Positions 35,745 to 44,598 of a DNA stretch of 64,000 nt are shown here, piece by piece. Every line of letters starts with the position of its first letter. Positions within the stretch are counted from its first letter, which is position 1. The notes beneath the pieces were generated by a model. It was given only the letters and a program-made list of their open reading frames with translations, made no database searches and was not told where the DNA came from. The DNA comes from RGIG8748 sp045544515 (GTDB lineage Bacteria; Bacillota; Clostridia; UMGS1810), in assembly GCA_045544515.1 (NCBI GenBank), contig JAZPZD010000002.1, forward strand, positions 1 to 64,000, in the 5' to 3' direction. Position numbers and translations under genes: made by a program.

Positions 35745-35762
35745 AAAAAGGAATGATATAAT

Positions 35763-35963
35763 ATGGCAGTTCGTTTTAACGAAAACAAAGAAGTCGTGGC
35801 AAAAATCAAAGAAGGTCTTAAAGAAAAGGACGGCTACTGCCCTTGCAGGTTAGAAAAAACCGAAGAATTCAAATGTATGTGCAAGGAATTCAAAGAGCAG
35901 ATTGCAGACCCCGATTTTGAAGGCTATTGCCACTGTATGTTGTATTATAAATCCAAAGATTGA
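35763..35963 (+). CDS. Small ferredoxin-thioredoxin-reductase catalytic-domain-like protein
   Basis: This 66-residue protein has three cysteine pairs: CPC (26-28), CMC (38-40) and CHC (56-58). This recalls the catalytic subunit of ferredoxin-thioredoxin reductase, where a 4Fe-4S cluster sits beside a redox disulfide. The spacing (9 and 15 residues) differs from the plant-type CPC-x16-CPC-x8-CHC, so it belongs to a divergent short branch. The start has AAAGGAA and follows icd by 18 bp. It probably takes part in thiol redox control, but the partner is unknown. Confidence 0.75.
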   Translation: MAVRFNENKEVVAKIKEGLKEKDGYCPCRLEKTEEFKCMCKEFKEQIADPDFEGYCHCMLYYKSKD

Positions 35964-35968
35964 CAACA

Positions 35969-36007
35969 AAAATGTCCGTACCGCAATCGCGGTACGGACA
36001 TTTTTTG
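35969..36007. terminator. Bidirectional terminator
   Basis: A perfect 12-bp stem (TGTCCGTACCGC/GCGGTACGGACA) lies between A- and T-runs. It ends the aconitase operon (+) and the RND efflux operon (-). Confidence 0.93.
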
Positions 36008-36011
36008 AAAT

Positions 36012-39000
36012 TTACTTGTTTTTCTTTCTTTTTTTGTCATCCACAATGGAATACACCACAGGTATAACAAAAAGCGTAAGAACAGTACCTACCACAAGAC
36101 CTCCCGTAAGCGATACTGCCAATGGCTGCATCATCTTTGCACCGCTCGAACCGAGTGCAAGTGCCATAGGCAAAAAGCCCAAAACCGAGGTAAGAGTAGT
36201 CATAAGAACAGGCCGCATTCTTGTAATTCCCGCATAGACAAGAATTTCGTTTTTGTCTGCGTCGGGTTTTTCTTTTCTTGCGGTTTTTACAAAGTCTATA
36301 AGCACAATGGCATTATTAACTATTATACCCATAAGCATAAGAATACCTATACAGCTTACCACAGACAATGGCATTGCAAAGATAACATGCCCAAGCACTA
36401 CTCCTATCATGGCAAGAGGCAGAGTAAAGAGTATTATAAACGGCTCTATGAGACTTTCGAACTGTGCCGCCATAACCATATACATAAGAAGTATACCTAT
36501 AAATATTGCAAGAAGCAGCGAAAGCATAGCATCTATCATAATTTCGAACTCGCCGCCTGCCTTTTTGCTAACGCCGTCGGGAACGGGCAGTTTTTCAAGC
36601 TCTCTGTCGAACTTGTTCTTTACACTTGCCATATCCTTGCCAAAGAGCTTGGCATTAAGAGTTACAACTCTTTTCTGGTCCACTCTTGTAAGGGTGTTGT
36701 ATCCGTCTGCCTCTATTATATCTGCCACATCGGACAGCGATATCCACTGACCTGCAAAGGTTCTTATTCTCATATTTTTGAGAGCAGCCAGGTCCTCCAC
36801 ATAGCCCTCGGGATATACCAGCTTTATATCATACTCCAGGCCGTCTTCGGCATATCTGCCTGCATTGGTCCCCTCAAGGACACTATTTACAGTGTTTGCC
36901 ACAACAGCAGTACTGAGGCCATACCTCGAGGCTCTGTCCGCATCTACAATGAGGCGTATTTCGGTTTTGGTATCGGCAATAGAGGTGGAGGTTTCGGCAA
37001 CACCGTCTATAGAAGAAAGGATTTCTTCTGCCTTTGACACATATTCCTCCAAAGCACTGTCGCTGTTTCCCGTAAACTCAAATTCCAGACCTCCCGAGCC
37101 CATATTCATAGAAGACGAGCTCTGGACTGTTATGTTTGCCCCTGCAATATCCGACAGAGCTTTTCTTATTTGCTGGGAAACCTCGTCGGTGGTATCCTTT
37201 CTTTTTTCCTTCAAGGTTACGGTAACAGAAGAGGAATTAGACGAGCTTCTGCCCAAAGATGCCATTGAGCCGGAACCGACATTGGCAAAAACTTTTTCTA
37301 CATTTTTGTTTTGGGATATGATTTTTTCTATATCAAGGGTTATCTTGTTGGTGTCCTCAAGTGTAGCACCCTGCGGAAGCTCTGCATTTACCGTAAGAGA
37401 GCCCTCATCGGTAGAATTCATAAGCGTCATTCCTATCATACCCAGTACAACCAGACAAAGCACAAACGCCCCGACAACTGAAAGCATAAACACTTTTCTG
37501 TGGTTTAGTGTCCACTTTAGAGCTTTTTCGTACCATTTGTAGAATTTGTCCATAAATCTCTGGAATGGATTTAAGACAAAGCCGAGCTTTTTGTTGGGCG
37601 AGTTGTCCTTGATTTTTGAGGTAAGCATAGGCACAAGAAGGTATGTAACAACAAGTGCAGACACCTGCGAAAAGATGATGGCAAAGCCAAGCTGTTTAAA
37701 CATAACCGCCATCATATTGTCTATAAATAGTATCGGTACATACACGATACAGGTAGTAACTACCGAGGCTACCACCGCACCAAAAACCTCCCACGCACCG
37801 TTAACAGACGAGGTGGCGGCATCTTCGCCAAGGTCAGATCTTCTGCGGTGGATGTTTTCCAGTACGACAACCGAGTTGTCTACAAGCATACCTACACCCA
37901 GTGCCAGACCGCCCAAAGATACCACATTTAATGTCATCTTGGAAAAATACATACCTATAAAGGTGGTTACAACCGATATTGGCATTGCTATACCTATTAC
38001 AAGAGAATTCTTAAAGTTTGCCAAAAATAGCAAGAGGATGATAATTGCCAGAAAGGCTCCCGTAACCGCATTTGATGCAACACTTGAAACAGACTCCTTG
38101 ATGTATGATGCCTGCTCCATTGTTATGTCATACTTAAATTTGGGGTACTGTGTTTCCAGTCTGGAAAGTGTTGTTAAAATTCCCTCTACAACCTCAACAG
38201 TGTTGGCATCGGATTCTGCCGTTATTGATATTGCAAGAGATGTGTTTCCATTCAGACGGCTGATGGTACTTATATCGGAATATGTATCCTTTACGCTGGC
38301 AATATCCTTGATATATACAACCTGCCCTTTGTCTGTTACCAGGGGGACCTGCTCTATATCCGATACCTTGGAAAACTTACCTACTGCACGAATGGTGTAG
38401 TTTCTGCCAGAATTTATGATATCACCTGCGGGGATATTTGAATTCTGCGAGGCTATTGCACTTACGGCATCGTTTAAGGTGACACCAAAACCAAAAAGCT
38501 TTTCGGGGTCCACCTCAACCTCTATAATTCTGTCGTTGGCACCTGTAACATTGACAGACGCCACGCCGTCTACGGCTTCGAGCTTGTTTTTTACATTGTC
38601 TTCTACAAATTTCTTGGTCTGGATTATGTCCATACCCTCATATGATGCACTCATCATAAGTGCAGGCATCATAGACATATCCAGTTTCATAACCATAGGT
38701 TCGTTGGCATTTTCGGGCAGATACCCCTCCACCATATCGACGCTGTCCTTTAAATCCATTACGGCTTTGTCCATATCGGTCCCCGCCGAAAATTCCACCA
38801 TAACCATACTTGAGCCCTCTGACGACTGCGAGGTTATTCCCTTTGCGCCCGACACAGAGCTTACAGCTCCCTCTATGGTTTTGGTAATCAGGTTTTCTAC
38901 CTCGGATGAGCCTGCGCTGGGGTACTGTGTATACACAAGTGCCATAGAAAGCTCCATCTCGGGCATAAGCTCCATAGGAAGCATAGTAAGTGAATAAAGT

Positions 39001-39074
39001 CCTATTACCACAAATATAAGCACAATCATACATACAGCAACGGGTCTTTTGACAGATAGCTTACATATATTCAT
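36012..39074 (-). CDS. RND-family efflux transporter (HAE1/AcrB-like)
   Basis: This 1020-residue protein has 12 predicted membrane segments in the RND layout (1 + 5, large loop, repeated), two large extracytoplasmic porter domains (about 35-330 and 560-865) and the conserved GMLVDNSVVVLENIHR in segment 4. It should use the proton gradient to expel drugs or lipids. It is the last gene of an operon with its adaptor and a TolC-family protein. RND pumps of this type do occur in Firmicutes without an outer membrane. Confidence 0.94.
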   Translation of the reverse strand: MNICKLSVKRPVAVCMIVLIFVVIGLYSLTMLPMELMPEMELSMALVYTQYPSAGSSEVENLITKTIEGAVSSVSGAKGITSQSSEGSSMVMVEFSAGTDMDKAVMDLKDSVDMVEGYLPENANEPMVMKLDMSMMPALMMSASYEGMDIIQTKKFVEDNVKNKLEAVDGVASVNVTGANDRIIEVEVDPEKLFGFGVTLNDAVSAIASQNSNIPAGDIINSGRNYTIRAVGKFSKVSDIEQVPLVTDKGQVVYIKDIASVKDTYSDISTISRLNGNTSLAISITAESDANTVEVVEGILTTLSRLETQYPKFKYDITMEQASYIKESVSSVASNAVTGAFLAIIILLLFLANFKNSLVIGIAMPISVVTTFIGMYFSKMTLNVVSLGGLALGVGMLVDNSVVVLENIHRRRSDLGEDAATSSVNGAWEVFGAVVASVVTTCIVYVPILFIDNMMAVMFKQLGFAIIFSQVSALVVTYLLVPMLTSKIKDNSPNKKLGFVLNPFQRFMDKFYKWYEKALKWTLNHRKVFMLSVVGAFVLCLVVLGMIGMTLMNSTDEGSLTVNAELPQGATLEDTNKITLDIEKIISQNKNVEKVFANVGSGSMASLGRSSSNSSSVTVTLKEKRKDTTDEVSQQIRKALSDIAGANITVQSSSSMNMGSGGLEFEFTGNSDSALEEYVSKAEEILSSIDGVAETSTSIADTKTEIRLIVDADRASRYGLSTAVVANTVNSVLEGTNAGRYAEDGLEYDIKLVYPEGYVEDLAALKNMRIRTFAGQWISLSDVADIIEADGYNTLTRVDQKRVVTLNAKLFGKDMASVKNKFDRELEKLPVPDGVSKKAGGEFEIMIDAMLSLLLAIFIGILLMYMVMAAQFESLIEPFIILFTLPLAMIGVVLGHVIFAMPLSVVSCIGILMLMGIIVNNAIVLIDFVKTARKEKPDADKNEILVYAGITRMRPVLMTTLTSVLGFLPMALALGSSGAKMMQPLAVSLTGGLVVGTVLTLFVIPVVYSIVDDKKRKKNK

Positions 39075-39089
39075 CTCTATGCCCCTTTC

Positions 39090-40364
39090 TTATTTTACAA
39101 TTCTGATGCTGTTATTTTTGTCGGACAAAAATTCCTTTCCGTCGGTTATTACCTTGTCGCCTTTTTTAAGTCCCGACAATATTTCTGTATTATTACCATC
39201 GGTTATGCCGATTTTTATTTCCTTTGATATAGCCTTGCCGTCTTTGGCAACATAAACATAATTCTTGCCGTTTTTGCTTATAATGGCACCGTTTTCTACA
39301 CAAAGGGTATTTTTTGCCTTGTCTGTCACCAGAGATACATCGGCAAGCATACCTATCTTTATCTTGCCGTCTTTGTTGGGGACTAATACCTTTACGGTAA
39401 ACATTCCCGTCATATCATTTTTGGCTTTGGACACGACAGACACCTTGCCTTTTATACCTTTTAACTTTGCAGACTTTATGTCTATCTGTGCTTTGGTGTC
39501 TTCATCTATTTTGGATATAACTGCCTCGGTTACATTTAGTTCGACATCAACCATATCCGAGTTTTTTACGCAAAAAAGCTCTATCCCCGGCGATGCCATC
39601 TGACCGATATTTACATTTTTTGCAGTTATGTAGCCGGATATGGGCGATGTAACTGTGCAGTTACTAAGGTTGGTCGATGCAATCTCGAGTGCCACCCTTG
39701 CCTGTTTGAGACTTGCGTTTGCCTGATTTACACCGCCTTTGGCACTTTGCTCCGCTTGAGGAATGATGACAGATGTATTTAATTCCGCATTTTTTTGAGC
39801 ACTTTCATACGCGAGCTGGGCGGTATCAAGACTCGTCTTGGCACTGTCTAATGCAACCTTGCTTATAGCACCTATTTCATACAGCGATAGCTGTCTGTTG
39901 TAGTTATCCAGAGCAGTCTGATACTGCGACTTTGCATTGGCAAGGCTCTGGTTTATATTAATTCTGGACTGCTCGCTGTTTCCCTGCGACACAGTGTTGT
40001 ACGATGCGTCTGCATTTGCCTTTGCGGCAGATGCCATCTCCACATTTGCCAGTGCCTGACTGTACGATTGGGCATACTGCGTGGAGTCTATTGTCATAAG
40101 CACATCGCCCTCTTTTACATAATCGCCGATTTCTGCATTTATGGTCTTTATGCTTCCCGAAACCTTGGCAGATACACTTGCAGATGATGCAGCCTTTATT
40201 TCTCCGGTATAGCTTATGGTACTTTCTATTGTTTTTTTCTTAACTTCAGACACCTTTACATTAACAGACGAAAGTGCCTGTGTAGTTTCTTTCTCTTTGC
40301 TGCACGATGTTACACAAAACATCATCAAAGCCGCCATGGTCAAAGCCAATGCTTTTTTTTGCAT
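39090..40364 (-). CDS. RND efflux adaptor (membrane fusion protein)
   Basis: This 424-residue lipoprotein has the lipobox VTSC (Cys21). It has the adaptor layout: a biotinyl-lipoyl half motif (GSIKTINAEIGDYVKEGDVL), a long coiled-coil hairpin (about 90-205), the second lipoyl half (TSPISGYITAKNVNIGQ) and beta-barrel domains. It links an RND pump to its outer component. It lies 15 bp upstream of the transporter. Confidence 0.92.
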   Translation of the reverse strand: MQKKALALTMAALMMFCVTSCSKEKETTQALSSVNVKVSEVKKKTIESTISYTGEIKAASSASVSAKVSGSIKTINAEIGDYVKEGDVLMTIDSTQYAQSYSQALANVEMASAAKANADASYNTVSQGNSEQSRININQSLANAKSQYQTALDNYNRQLSLYEIGAISKVALDSAKTSLDTAQLAYESAQKNAELNTSVIIPQAEQSAKGGVNQANASLKQARVALEIASTNLSNCTVTSPISGYITAKNVNIGQMASPGIELFCVKNSDMVDVELNVTEAVISKIDEDTKAQIDIKSAKLKGIKGKVSVVSKAKNDMTGMFTVKVLVPNKDGKIKIGMLADVSLVTDKAKNTLCVENGAIISKNGKNYVYVAKDGKAISKEIKIGITDGNNTEILSGLKKGDKVITDGKEFLSDKNNSIRIVK

Positions 40365-40385
40365 AAATAGTCCGCCTTTCCTGTA

Positions 40386-41498
40386 TTATAATCCCACTGT
40401 TATTTCCGCCTTGTAGGCTTCTACTGCCATTTTGTAGCTCTGCTTTCCTTGTGCATAGGAAACCTGTGCGTCGTAGAGCTCGTTTATAGCCTGGGTAAGC
40501 TCGATATTTGAAATAATGCCCAGGTCATATTTAATCTTTGCCGCCTCGTATCTTTTGAGGTTCATTTCGTATTGCCTTTTTGCAATATCCAGATTGGATT
40601 TTGATGTTATTATATTGTTGTATGCCGATTTGATTTTAAGAGCTATCATCTTTTTGGCATTTTCATAAGTGTTTTTGGCAGAGAGGTAATCCGCATATGC
40701 ACTGTTGTATGTAGCAGACGATTCGGTAAGAACCGTAGACAAATCCCAATAGCTCTCGGACAGCTCCATAGCCTCTTTTAATGCAAACAGGTCATAGCGG
40801 CTATCCAGAGCCTTATTTACATCGGTATCGAAGTCGGTTTCGAAATCTGCACACTCTATCTCGTCGGTAAGTATGATTTTGGCATTATCATCTATACCCA
40901 GAATTATCCTGAAGTTGTCCTCTGCAACCGAGGCATTGAGCCTGCAGGATTCCAGAGAATTTTTGGCATAATCTGCCGATATGAGTGCGTTTTCGTAATC
41001 CAATGCCGAGATGAGCCCCAGCTCGTACTGATATTTTACCGTATTCATATTAGAAAGTGCCAGATTGTACGAATTTTGTGCCGCGTTTATGAGCTTATCC
41101 ATAAGCACCATATTGCAGTAAGCCTCTGTCACATTATACGAAATGGTGTTTTTTTTCTTTTCGCCCTCTCTGATGGCAAGTCGCTCCTGCATCTGGGCTG
41201 CCTCTATGTAATAGCCTTCTTTGAGACAATACGCCTCAAAATTGCTCGACACATTTACGGTCATCTTTTTGTACGGCGACCTCGAAAGTTGAGCACTTTT
41301 TATATTAACCTTTGCCGCGATGGCTTTGTGCTCATTTGCAATAAGCTCGCTGTTATCTGTAAGTGCCATCTCTATCGCTTTGTCCAAAGACAAGACATAT
41401 TCCGCTACTTGTGAACTACTTATATCATCTGCATACACACAAAATATGGGTGTAATCAAAACAAACAATGCTGTAACAAACGAAATGAATTTGTTCAT
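40386..41498 (-). CDS. TolC-family protein
   Basis: This 370-residue protein has an N-terminal signal peptide (about 1-23) and long amphipathic helices with the repeated TolC pattern (YNLALSNMNTVKYQYELGLIS and the related AKIKYDLGIISNIELTQ-type region). TolC proteins form trimeric outer-membrane channels. This one is shorter than the usual 430-480 residues and lies in a genome that otherwise looks monoderm. It is the first gene of the efflux operon. Its place of action is unclear. Confidence 0.85.
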   Translation of the reverse strand: MNKFISFVTALFVLITPIFCVYADDISSSQVAEYVLSLDKAIEMALTDNSELIANEHKAIAAKVNIKSAQLSRSPYKKMTVNVSSNFEAYCLKEGYYIEAAQMQERLAIREGEKKKNTISYNVTEAYCNMVLMDKLINAAQNSYNLALSNMNTVKYQYELGLISALDYENALISADYAKNSLESCRLNASVAEDNFRIILGIDDNAKIILTDEIECADFETDFDTDVNKALDSRYDLFALKEAMELSESYWDLSTVLTESSATYNSAYADYLSAKNTYENAKKMIALKIKSAYNNIITSKSNLDIAKRQYEMNLKRYEAAKIKYDLGIISNIELTQAINELYDAQVSYAQGKQSYKMAVEAYKAEITVGL

Positions 41499-41594
41499 AG
41501 ATACTACTCCTTTTTAAAAAATGCAACTTCCATAAAGTTTAGCACTTATTTACTTATATGTCAACAAACATTCCTTTAACAATTTGTAAACAAA

Positions 41595-41632
41595 AACAAA
41601 CCGCAAAGCCATATATAATGTAGCTTTGCGGC
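41595..41632 (-). terminator. Terminator after glyS
   Basis: On the minus strand the stem CCGCAAAGC/GCTTTGCGG is followed by a T-rich tail. Confidence 0.85.
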
Positions 41633-41642
41633 GATTTTTGTC

Positions 41643-43034
41643 TTAAAATTCAAGGTGCTTTTCGATGTAAGGAATAACCTCTTCTATCTTGAGAGTAATC
41701 TGTTCCATGGTGTCGCGGTCTCTTACTGTGACATTGCCTGTTTCTTCGGATTCAAAATCGTAGGTAATGCAGAACGGTGTTCCGATTTCGTCCTGACGGC
41801 GATATCTCTTTCCTATGCTGCCTGCCTCGTCAAATTCGCAGGGGAACTTTTTGGAAAGTGTTTCAAAAAGCTCAAGTGCTTTGTCGGAGAGCTTTTTGGA
41901 AAGAGGAAGAACTGCAGCCTTGACAGGTGCAAGTGCAGGGTGCAGATGCATTACAACTCGTGTATCTCCCTCGCCTACCTGCTCTTCGTCATATGCTTCC
42001 ACAAGGAACGCGAGTGCAACTCTGTCTGCTCCCAGTGATGGCTCTACGCAGTAGGGAATGTATTTTTCGTTGGTAACAGGGTCTACATATTCGAGGCTCT
42101 GTCCGCTGTGTTCGTGATGCTGCTTTAAGTCGTAGTCTGTTCTGTCGGCAATGCCCCAGAGCTCGCCCCAACCAAACGGGAACACAAACTCTATGTCGGA
42201 TGTTGCCTTGGAATAGAACGAAAGTTCCTCGGGTGAATGGTCGCGGAAACGAAGATTTTCCTTCTTCATACCGAGGCTCAAAAGGAATTCCATACAATAG
42301 TTTTTCCAGTATTCGTACCACTCAAGGTCTGTTCCTGGCTTGCAGAAGAATTCGAGCTCCATCTGTTCGAACTCTCTTGTTCTGAAAGTGAAGTTACCGG
42401 GGGTGATTTCATTACGGAAGGACTTACCTATCTGTCCGATACCAAAGGGGATCTTCTTTCTTGATGTTCTCTGGACATTCTTGAAGTTTACAAATATACC
42501 CTGTGCTGTTTCGGGACGAAGATAAACTGTGGAGGAGGAATCCTCTGTAACACCCTGGAATGTTTTGAACATAAGGTTAAATTCGCGGATATCGGTAAAG
42601 TTGGCCTTGCCGCAGTTGGGACAGGTGATGCCGTTGTCCTTGATGTAAGATTCCATCTCTTCTTTGCTCCAGCCGTCTACAACAACATCGTTGCCGCTTT
42701 CGTGAGCAAAGTCCTCTATGAGCTTGTCTGCTCTGTGGCGTGCCTTACACTCCTTGCAATCCATGAGAGGATCGGAAAACGATCCAACATGACCGGATGC
42801 AACCCATGTTTCGGGGTTCATAAGTATTGCACAGTCAAGACCTACATTTAAGTTGGTATCCTGGATGAACTTCTTCCACCAGGCTTTTTTGACATTGTTT
42901 TTAAATTCTACACCCAAAGGACCGTAATCCCAAGTGTTTGCAAGACCGCAGTATATTTCGCTGCCTGCATATACATAACCTCTGCCTTTGCAGAGGGCTA
43001 CGATTTTTTCCATAGTTTTTTCTGAATTTAGCAT
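41643..43034 (-). CDS. glyS: Glycyl-tRNA synthetase, homodimeric type
   Basis: This 463-residue class II synthetase has motif 2 around FRNEITPGNFTFRTREFEQMELEFF and motif 3 around EPSLGADRVALAFL. A zinc-ribbon-like pair (CPNC near 182 and a CKEC earlier) is present. It is the alpha-2 form found in Firmicutes and archaea. The GGAAG site points to ATG 43034. No T-box is visible in its upstream region. Confidence 0.96.
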   Translation of the reverse strand: MLNSEKTMEKIVALCKGRGYVYAGSEIYCGLANTWDYGPLGVEFKNNVKKAWWKKFIQDTNLNVGLDCAILMNPETWVASGHVGSFSDPLMDCKECKARHRADKLIEDFAHESGNDVVVDGWSKEEMESYIKDNGITCPNCGKANFTDIREFNLMFKTFQGVTEDSSSTVYLRPETAQGIFVNFKNVQRTSRKKIPFGIGQIGKSFRNEITPGNFTFRTREFEQMELEFFCKPGTDLEWYEYWKNYCMEFLLSLGMKKENLRFRDHSPEELSFYSKATSDIEFVFPFGWGELWGIADRTDYDLKQHHEHSGQSLEYVDPVTNEKYIPYCVEPSLGADRVALAFLVEAYDEEQVGEGDTRVVMHLHPALAPVKAAVLPLSKKLSDKALELFETLSKKFPCEFDEAGSIGKRYRRQDEIGTPFCITYDFESEETGNVTVRDRDTMEQITLKIEEVIPYIEKHLEF

Positions 43035-43146
43035 CAAAAACACTTCCTTCTTTTTACATATATTATATAGTTTATTTTATAAAGGTAATTTTGTCAAGTA
43101 AAAGAGAGGAATTTTGGCAAAACAAAACATTTTTTTAAAATAATGC

Positions 43147-43175
43147 TTGCTTTTTTATAAACTATGTAATATAAT
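43147..43175 (+). promoter_or_regulatory. Promoter of tRNA-Pro
   Basis: It has -35 TTGCTT (43147-43152), a 17-bp spacer and -10 TATAAT (43170-43175), 15 bp before the tRNA. Confidence 0.75.
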
Positions 43176-43190
43176 ATTAAAGTACTTTTT

Positions 43191-43268
43191 CGAGGTGTAG
43201 CGAAGTTTGGTCATCGCACTTGGTTTGGGACCAAGGGACCGGGGGTTCGAATCCCTTCACCTCGACCA
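43191..43268 (+). tRNA. tRNA-Pro (TGG)
   Basis: The acceptor stem CGAGGTG/CACCTCG, anticodon TGG in the loop TTTGGGA, T-loop GTTCGAAT and an encoded CCA are all present. Confidence 0.97.
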
Positions 43269-43350
43269 AAAAATAAGGAGCACACCGTAAGGTTGTGCTT
43301 CTTGTTTTTTTATTTGATAAAAGGGATTCGAACACCGAGGGGGCACGAGC
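43251..43350 (+). repeat. Direct repeat, copy 1 (tRNA-Pro tail and terminator)
   Basis: This copy matches 43457-43556 at 99 of 100 positions. It includes the genuine 3' end of tRNA-Pro. Confidence 0.95.
43275..43313 (+). terminator. Terminator of tRNA-Pro
   Basis: The stem AAGGAGCACA/TGTGCTTCTT is followed by seven Ts. It is duplicated 206 bp downstream as part of the repeat. Confidence 0.88.
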
Positions 43351-43456
43351 CGTTTATAAAACAATTCGGTGAATTGTTTTTAGGCGAGTGTGCGATGGCG
43401 GGTACTGTGAGCTTGGCTCACGGTCGCCCAGCAATTAAGATTGCGGAGCAATCTGT

Positions 43457-43556
43457 ATCCCTTCACCTCGACCAAAAAACAAGGAGCACACCGTAAGGTT
43501 GTGCTTCTTGTTTTTTTATTTGATAAAAGGGATTCGAACACCGAGGGGGCACGAGC
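43457..43556 (+). repeat. Direct repeat, copy 2
   Basis: This is the second copy of the tRNA-Pro tail, terminator and inverted T-arm. It does not form a tRNA because the 5' part is absent. Confidence 0.95.
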
Positions 43557-43609
43557 GTAAGCAAGTATATCGCCTAAAGCAAGAGAACTACATTTCTCTC
43601 ATTTCTTAT

Positions 43610-44437
43610 TTATCCGCTATGCTTTTTCTTATATTCATTTGGTGTCATACCTACCTTGGATTTAAAAAGCCGTGAAAAATATGGGACATTTTTAAAATTC
43701 AGCTTGTATGCCACTTCTGCAATTGTCATTTTATCACTTGTAATAAGTTCCTTGGCGTGTTCAATTTTTTTTGCAATGCGGTAATCTGTAGGACTAAGAC
43801 CGCTGTATTTTTTGAAAAGACTTCGAAAATAGAATGCGCTGACATGGCACATTTCGGCAATTTCCACTATGGATTTTGTCTGTTCTGTGTCATTTTCAAT
43901 ATATCTGATTCCCTCCATTATGGTAGTAAATTCGTTTTGTGAAAGATTGTGCATATGTGCTGTAATGCTTAAGCTATGAAGAATATCGTATAAAATTGAT
44001 GTGATATTCATAAGAGGCTTTATAGGAGAGTTATAGAGGTTTGCCATATAAAAAAACTTTTCACCGATGTATTTTGGATAGTTGAATTCAAGGTTTGTGA
44101 ACTTATCGGCCGCAACAAATTCTTCGCCGGAGCTATCGAACATGCTGAATTCTATTCTGACACTACCCGGGGTTGGATACTGAGTGTTGAATTTAACTAT
44201 CTCGTATGGTGTGTTTGCAGGAATGTATATAATGTTTCCCGGAACTGCCGTAACCGGCGGATGATCGGGAAATGTATATCTGGCATTGCATGAATAATAA
44301 TACACTAATGTGTTATAAGGTTTTGGTGGAGATAACAAAGAATATTTTGCATTTTCTTTGTGATATCGTATTGTGGGGACTACATCTTTAAAGGTTACAT
44401 TCTGTGTGTACAGAGTGTCAAATGGTATAATTTTCAT
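43610..44437 (-). CDS. AraC-family transcription regulator
   Basis: This 275-residue protein has an N-terminal cupin-like sensor domain (about 1-150) and a C-terminal double helix-turn-helix (IVEIAEMCHVSAFYFRSLFKKYSG and the second unit around TIAEVAYKLNFKNVPYFSRLFK). It is divergent from the M29-like gene across a 161-bp region, so that gene is its likely target. The inducing ligand is unknown. An AGAGGTG site precedes the ATG. Confidence 0.9.
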   Translation of the reverse strand: MKIIPFDTLYTQNVTFKDVVPTIRYHKENAKYSLLSPPKPYNTLVYYYSCNARYTFPDHPPVTAVPGNIIYIPANTPYEIVKFNTQYPTPGSVRIEFSMFDSSGEEFVAADKFTNLEFNYPKYIGEKFFYMANLYNSPIKPLMNITSILYDILHSLSITAHMHNLSQNEFTTIMEGIRYIENDTEQTKSIVEIAEMCHVSAFYFRSLFKKYSGLSPTDYRIAKKIEHAKELITSDKMTIAEVAYKLNFKNVPYFSRLFKSKVGMTPNEYKKKHSG

Positions 44438-44526
44438 AAACTCACCTCTTAATAAAATGATAACATATCAACATTTTGATTGTCAACATTGTTGCGAAAA
44501 GTATAATTTTATTAACTTTTTGTGCA

Positions 44527-44555
44527 TTGACAAACCTTGGTTGAAATGTTACAAT
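44527..44555 (+). promoter_or_regulatory. Promoter of the M29-like gene
   Basis: It has -35 TTGACA (44527-44532), a 17-bp spacer and -10 TACAAT (44550-44555). It lies in the divergent region and is the likely control point of the AraC protein. Confidence 0.78.
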
Positions 44556-44598
44556 TTATATATTAAATAGATGTTTTGTAAATTTCAGGAGGTTTTCC

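Larger units (their letters stand above)
43251..43556 (+). mobile_element. tRNA-tail element behind tRNA-Pro, with partial second unit
   Basis: A 100-bp segment (43251-43350) is repeated with one mismatch at 43457-43556, giving a period of 206 bp. Each copy starts with the last 18 bases of tRNA-Pro including CCA, then the terminator, then an inverted copy of the T-arm (AAGGGATTCGAAC, 43321-43333), then the start of a core. The full core (43334-43456) contains three hairpins. The second core is cut off after 43556. The same design follows tRNA-Lys. No protein is encoded. Confidence 0.8.

Noticed and set aside
36253..38997. Several long antisense frames across the RND gene
   Set aside because: They follow the codon bias of the transporter on the other strand, show no family features and lack ribosome sites.
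43035..43190. T-box or riboswitch upstream of glyS
   Set aside because: The region is short and AT-rich. I found no T-box motif, no specifier loop and no terminator-antiterminator pair.
43293..43496. 67-residue plus-strand reading frame in the tRNA-Pro element
   Set aside because: It reads through the inverted T-arm, the core hairpins and the tRNA tail copy, and has no ribosome site. It is explained by the repeat.
43251..43556. CRISPR array
   Set aside because: The repeat is 100 bp with only two copies and consists of tRNA and terminator sequence, so it is not a CRISPR. No cas genes are present in the window.
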